A stretch of DNA of 64,000 nucleotides from Flavobacterium sp. SUN046 (GTDB lineage: Bacteria; Bacteroidota; Bacteroidia; Flavobacteriales; Flavobacteriaceae): assembly GCF_028867965.1 (NCBI RefSeq), contig NZ_JAPQNT010000003.1:124001-188000 (forward strand), in the 5' to 3' direction. Below are positions 61,641 to 64,000 of the stretch, piece after piece. Within the stretch, counting starts at the first letter, position 1. The number at the start of each line of letters is the position of its first letter. Both the position numbers and the translations under genes were made by a program. The notes under the pieces were generated by a model. The model ran no database searches. It was not told the DNA's origin and saw only the letters and a list, made by a program, of their open reading frames with translations.

Positions 61641-64000
61641 TTAGTTTTTAACTATTTTTTGAGTAAAGTTTAATGAATCTCCACTTACTTTAAGAACATA
61701 CATTCCCGATTGTAAGCTGTTCAAGTTTAATGATTTTTCAATATTGAAATCTTCATTTTTGTATTCACTCACAATTCTTCCGTTGATGTCAATTACTTGA
61801 ATGTTTACTTTTCCAACGTAGTTGTTGATTCTAATGTTTAATAAATCTTTGGTTGGGTTTGGATATACTCTAAACAATTCATTATTTTGAAAGTAGTTTA
61901 CACTAAGAACACAATTTGATCCAGTTGCTGGAGTCGTTCCAATTGTTGGCTCAGTAAAATCTTCAACTTGATCAGTTATTGCTGGTGTATTGTAGGCATT
62001 TCCTGAATTATCACCAGAGGTAGCATTTACGCCCATTCCTCTTCTAGCAAAAACTTGCCATATTAAACAATAGTCTTGTCCGCCAGTAGTTGCTTGGTCA
62101 GCAGCTATAATGGCATCTCTAGCTTGTATAAATGATGGACCACATGGTTGTAATTTAATAGCATCTAAAACTAATCGCATTACTTTATTGTTACCACCAG
62201 TACCAGTATATTTATTATCATCATACCCATATTTAGCTACATAAGCCCATGTTAAATCCCATAACATTGTTGTCCAAATTTCTCCAACATTGTGTGACTC
62301 TGCATAATCGGCTCCGTTTGAATCTTGTGCAATAACTGGAAACATTGGTGCAGAACCACCGTTAGTATATCCAAATGTTTCAGGATTAACAGTCATATCG
62401 GTAGAATATGGATAATTTCTTAAACCATCTCCGTCAGGATCTTGGTTAATTACAAATGTTGCCATTCCACGTGGAGTTGTACCAACATCACCAGGTTTCA
62501 TTGTTAGCATTAATGCAAACCAATCTGACCAACCTTCACCCATTTGTTCAGGATTTTGAAGACAACTAGAGTTTAATCGTCCACCTGCCAAACGTGTAGA
62601 AATACCGTGACCAAATTCGTGAGCTATCACACCATTATCTAAATCACCATCTGTGTTTACAAAAACATCAAGTTGAGTTGGTGATTGTATTTTTGCATTT
62701 ACGGTTTGTCCAGCTACTAACTTAGCAATTATTGCTTCTCCATTATTTAAAGAAACACTTATTACTGGTATTGTGATGTTAGCATCTGCACCCGACATAC
62801 CTATACTTGCGTTAGGCGCCGTAGTATCGTTATTAACTATAATAGCTGCTGTTGCACCTGCATTTTTTGCATTTACTGCTTTTGCAGCAAAAGTACAAGG
62901 AGTTCCACCATTAGCTGTAGAAGTTGATCTTCTAATTACTACAATTTTACCGTTAATTGCTGCTGCATTTACAGCTGCTGCGCATCCATCTGCATTGTCT
63001 GTCTGACCTACGTCTGGCGTACCATCATCATACAATACAAGATCAGATTGAATCATACTTGGTGCTACAGGTACATTCACGTGACCTGGATTAAAACCAT
63101 TATCACTTGCATATTTTGCTCCTGCAATATCAGCTGGAGTATTTACTGTTAATAATTGAGTGATTTTTCTATAACTCCATAAATACATTTGCATTCTCGG
63201 TTTACTACCATCAACAGGAGTTGAAAAATTAGCATTATTTAAAGTCGGAGTTGTAGCTGTTGATCCATCTTGAGCATCTGCCCAAACAGCATCAGCGGCA
63301 GAACCACCAGTTAAATAATTAGTTTGTTGAAAATTCCCATTAGGCTCATTAAATCCATATTGGTACCAAACATCATGTAAAACATTATTCATGTAAAACA
63401 AATTTGTAGTTGCAGCATCAATATATGTATTTGCAGCTACAGATGTTCCTGGATATGAATAATCAAACGCTAATGATGAATTTGTTGGAGAATATCCACT
63501 AGTAGTTGAGGAAGTTGAAGTTGCTGTTGGATTAGTATTTCCATAATCAGCTCTTGTCCAAGCATTATTTCCTCTTAAATAAGTATATTTTAAAGAAGCA
63601 GTAGTTCCTGTTAAAGTATTGGTATCATGCCAACCTTTAGGTGATGCTGTTGCATTTTCAGGATTTACAAGTAAATCTCTACTGTGGTGATTTGGGCTTT
63701 CATAATTGAAAGGTACAACTCTATAAGACCCACCAAGTACTTGAGCTACAGGCACAGCGCTTTCTTCTTTAAAAGCATTTTTATAAAATGAGAAGCCGGT
63801 ATTTGCCGATGTTGTTTTGTGGTTATCAAAATTACAAGAAATAACCATATCATTTTTAGCTAGAAGTTTACCATCAGTTGCATCAATTCTGATACTCCAA
63901 ATGTGATTTCCAGATTGAGTTGCTATAGTATAATCCCAAGCTAATTTTAAAGAATTTCCTGTAATTTGGTAAACTAATTCGGCAGTAATTGCATCATTGT
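61641..64000 (-). CDS. Secreted M36 (fungalysin-type) metallopeptidase with T9SS sorting domain (5' partial)
   Basis: The frame is open to the end of the window, so the N-terminus (signal and most of the FTP propeptide) lies outside; the ATG at 63848 is internal (AKNDMVISCNF). In order: the end of an FTP-type propeptide, an M36 catalytic domain with HEFGH zinc motif and GEGWSDWFAL distal Glu, an inserted PA domain (~DGCAAAVNAAAINGKIVV, AIIVNND) just before HEFGH, and a C-terminal type A sorting domain (FRVYPNPTKDLLNI, SGMYVLKV). It should be exported to the surface or medium by the type IX secretion system. Confidence 0.93.
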   Translation of the reverse strand, partial: NDAITAELVYQITGNSLKLAWDYTIATQSGNHIWSIRIDATDGKLLAKNDMVISCNFDNHKTTSANTGFSFYKNAFKEESAVPVAQVLGGSYRVVPFNYESPNHHSRDLLVNPENATASPKGWHDTNTLTGTTASLKYTYLRGNNAWTRADYGNTNPTATSTSSTTSGYSPTNSSLAFDYSYPGTSVAANTYIDAATTNLFYMNNVLHDVWYQYGFNEPNGNFQQTNYLTGGSAADAVWADAQDGSTATTPTLNNANFSTPVDGSKPRMQMYLWSYRKITQLLTVNTPADIAGAKYASDNGFNPGHVNVPVAPSMIQSDLVLYDDGTPDVGQTDNADGCAAAVNAAAINGKIVVIRRSTSTANGGTPCTFAAKAVNAKNAGATAAIIVNNDTTAPNASIGMSGADANITIPVISVSLNNGEAIIAKLVAGQTVNAKIQSPTQLDVFVNTDGDLDNGVIAHEFGHGISTRLAGGRLNSSCLQNPEQMGEGWSDWFALMLTMKPGDVGTTPRGMATFVINQDPDGDGLRNYPYSTDMTVNPETFGYTNGGSAPMFPVIAQDSNGADYAESHNVGEIWTTMLWDLTWAYVAKYGYDDNKYTGTGGNNKVMRLVLDAIKLQPCGPSFIQARDAIIAADQATTGGQDYCLIWQVFARRGMGVNATSGDNSGNAYNTPAITDQVEDFTEPTIGTTPATGSNCVLSVNYFQNNELFRVYPNPTKDLLNIRINNYVGKVNIQVIDINGRIVSEYKNEDFNIEKSLNLNSLQSGMYVLKVSGDSLNFTQKIVKN

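Overview
The window is a stretch of chromosome from a member of the Flavobacteriaceae, most likely Flavobacterium or a close relative. The DNA is AT-rich. It carries gliding genes (gldD, gldE), type IX secretion C-terminal sorting domains, a PID-CTERM-like protein, many short lipoproteins and a DUF3078 protein. Promoters repeatedly show the Bacteroidota -7 element TAnnTTTG. Most genes are housekeeping. I see no insertion sequence, prophage or CRISPR array.

Layout. 1-3.9 kb: the end of a GH20-type hexosaminidase fused to an OmpA-like domain, a nitrilase-family amidase, an Ig-like lipoprotein and comF. 4.0-7.8 kb: glycyl-tRNA synthetase, three paralogous DUF3575-like membrane proteins and an ArsR regulator. 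7.8-14.1 kb is the least ordinary part. It holds a long structured leader, a LytTR regulator with a degenerate receiver, a lipoprotein, a second 350-bp copy of the LytTR domain, a small secreted protein built of 14-residue repeats, and a TPR sensor kinase with its response regulator. 14.2-18.7 kb: thiL, a PfkB sugar kinase, then an Lgt-like membrane protein overlapping a radical SAM protein with two CX3CX2C motifs (MJ0619/Tes type) and a small membrane protein. 18.7-28.7 kb: lepA, a DoxX/lipoprotein group with an AraC-type regulator, dusB, a LolE-like permease, rbfA, methylmalonyl-CoA epimerase, a CAT tRNA, a PID-CTERM protein and ribE. 28.7-34.9 kb: pdxA, DUF177, rpmF, fabH, accB and accC (start of fatty acid synthesis), then rpmA and an extended rplU on the other strand. 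35.0-40.9 kb: an active/inactive pair of M16 peptidases, a repeat-bounded decayed locus holding a T9SS sorting-domain remnant, an EamA transporter and a heavy-metal-domain lipoprotein. 40.9-47.5 kb: gldD, gldE and ssb, two small membrane proteins, mutY, HU, a 30-residue basic ribosomal-type protein and RNase G. 47.6-64 kb: a HipBA module, pbpC with an alpha-2-macroglobulin, tadA, dxs, DUF3078 and a secreted M36 metallopeptidase running off the end.

The best candidates for something undescribed are the Lgt-like/radical SAM/small-membrane-protein unit (16337-18666), which looks like a lipid- or lipoprotein-modifying module, and the signalling region 8.2-14.1 kb. Several families of short intergenic repeats are scattered through the window. 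Two of them cover upstream start codons and so help to place true starts. All functional statements come from reading motifs; no database search was possible.
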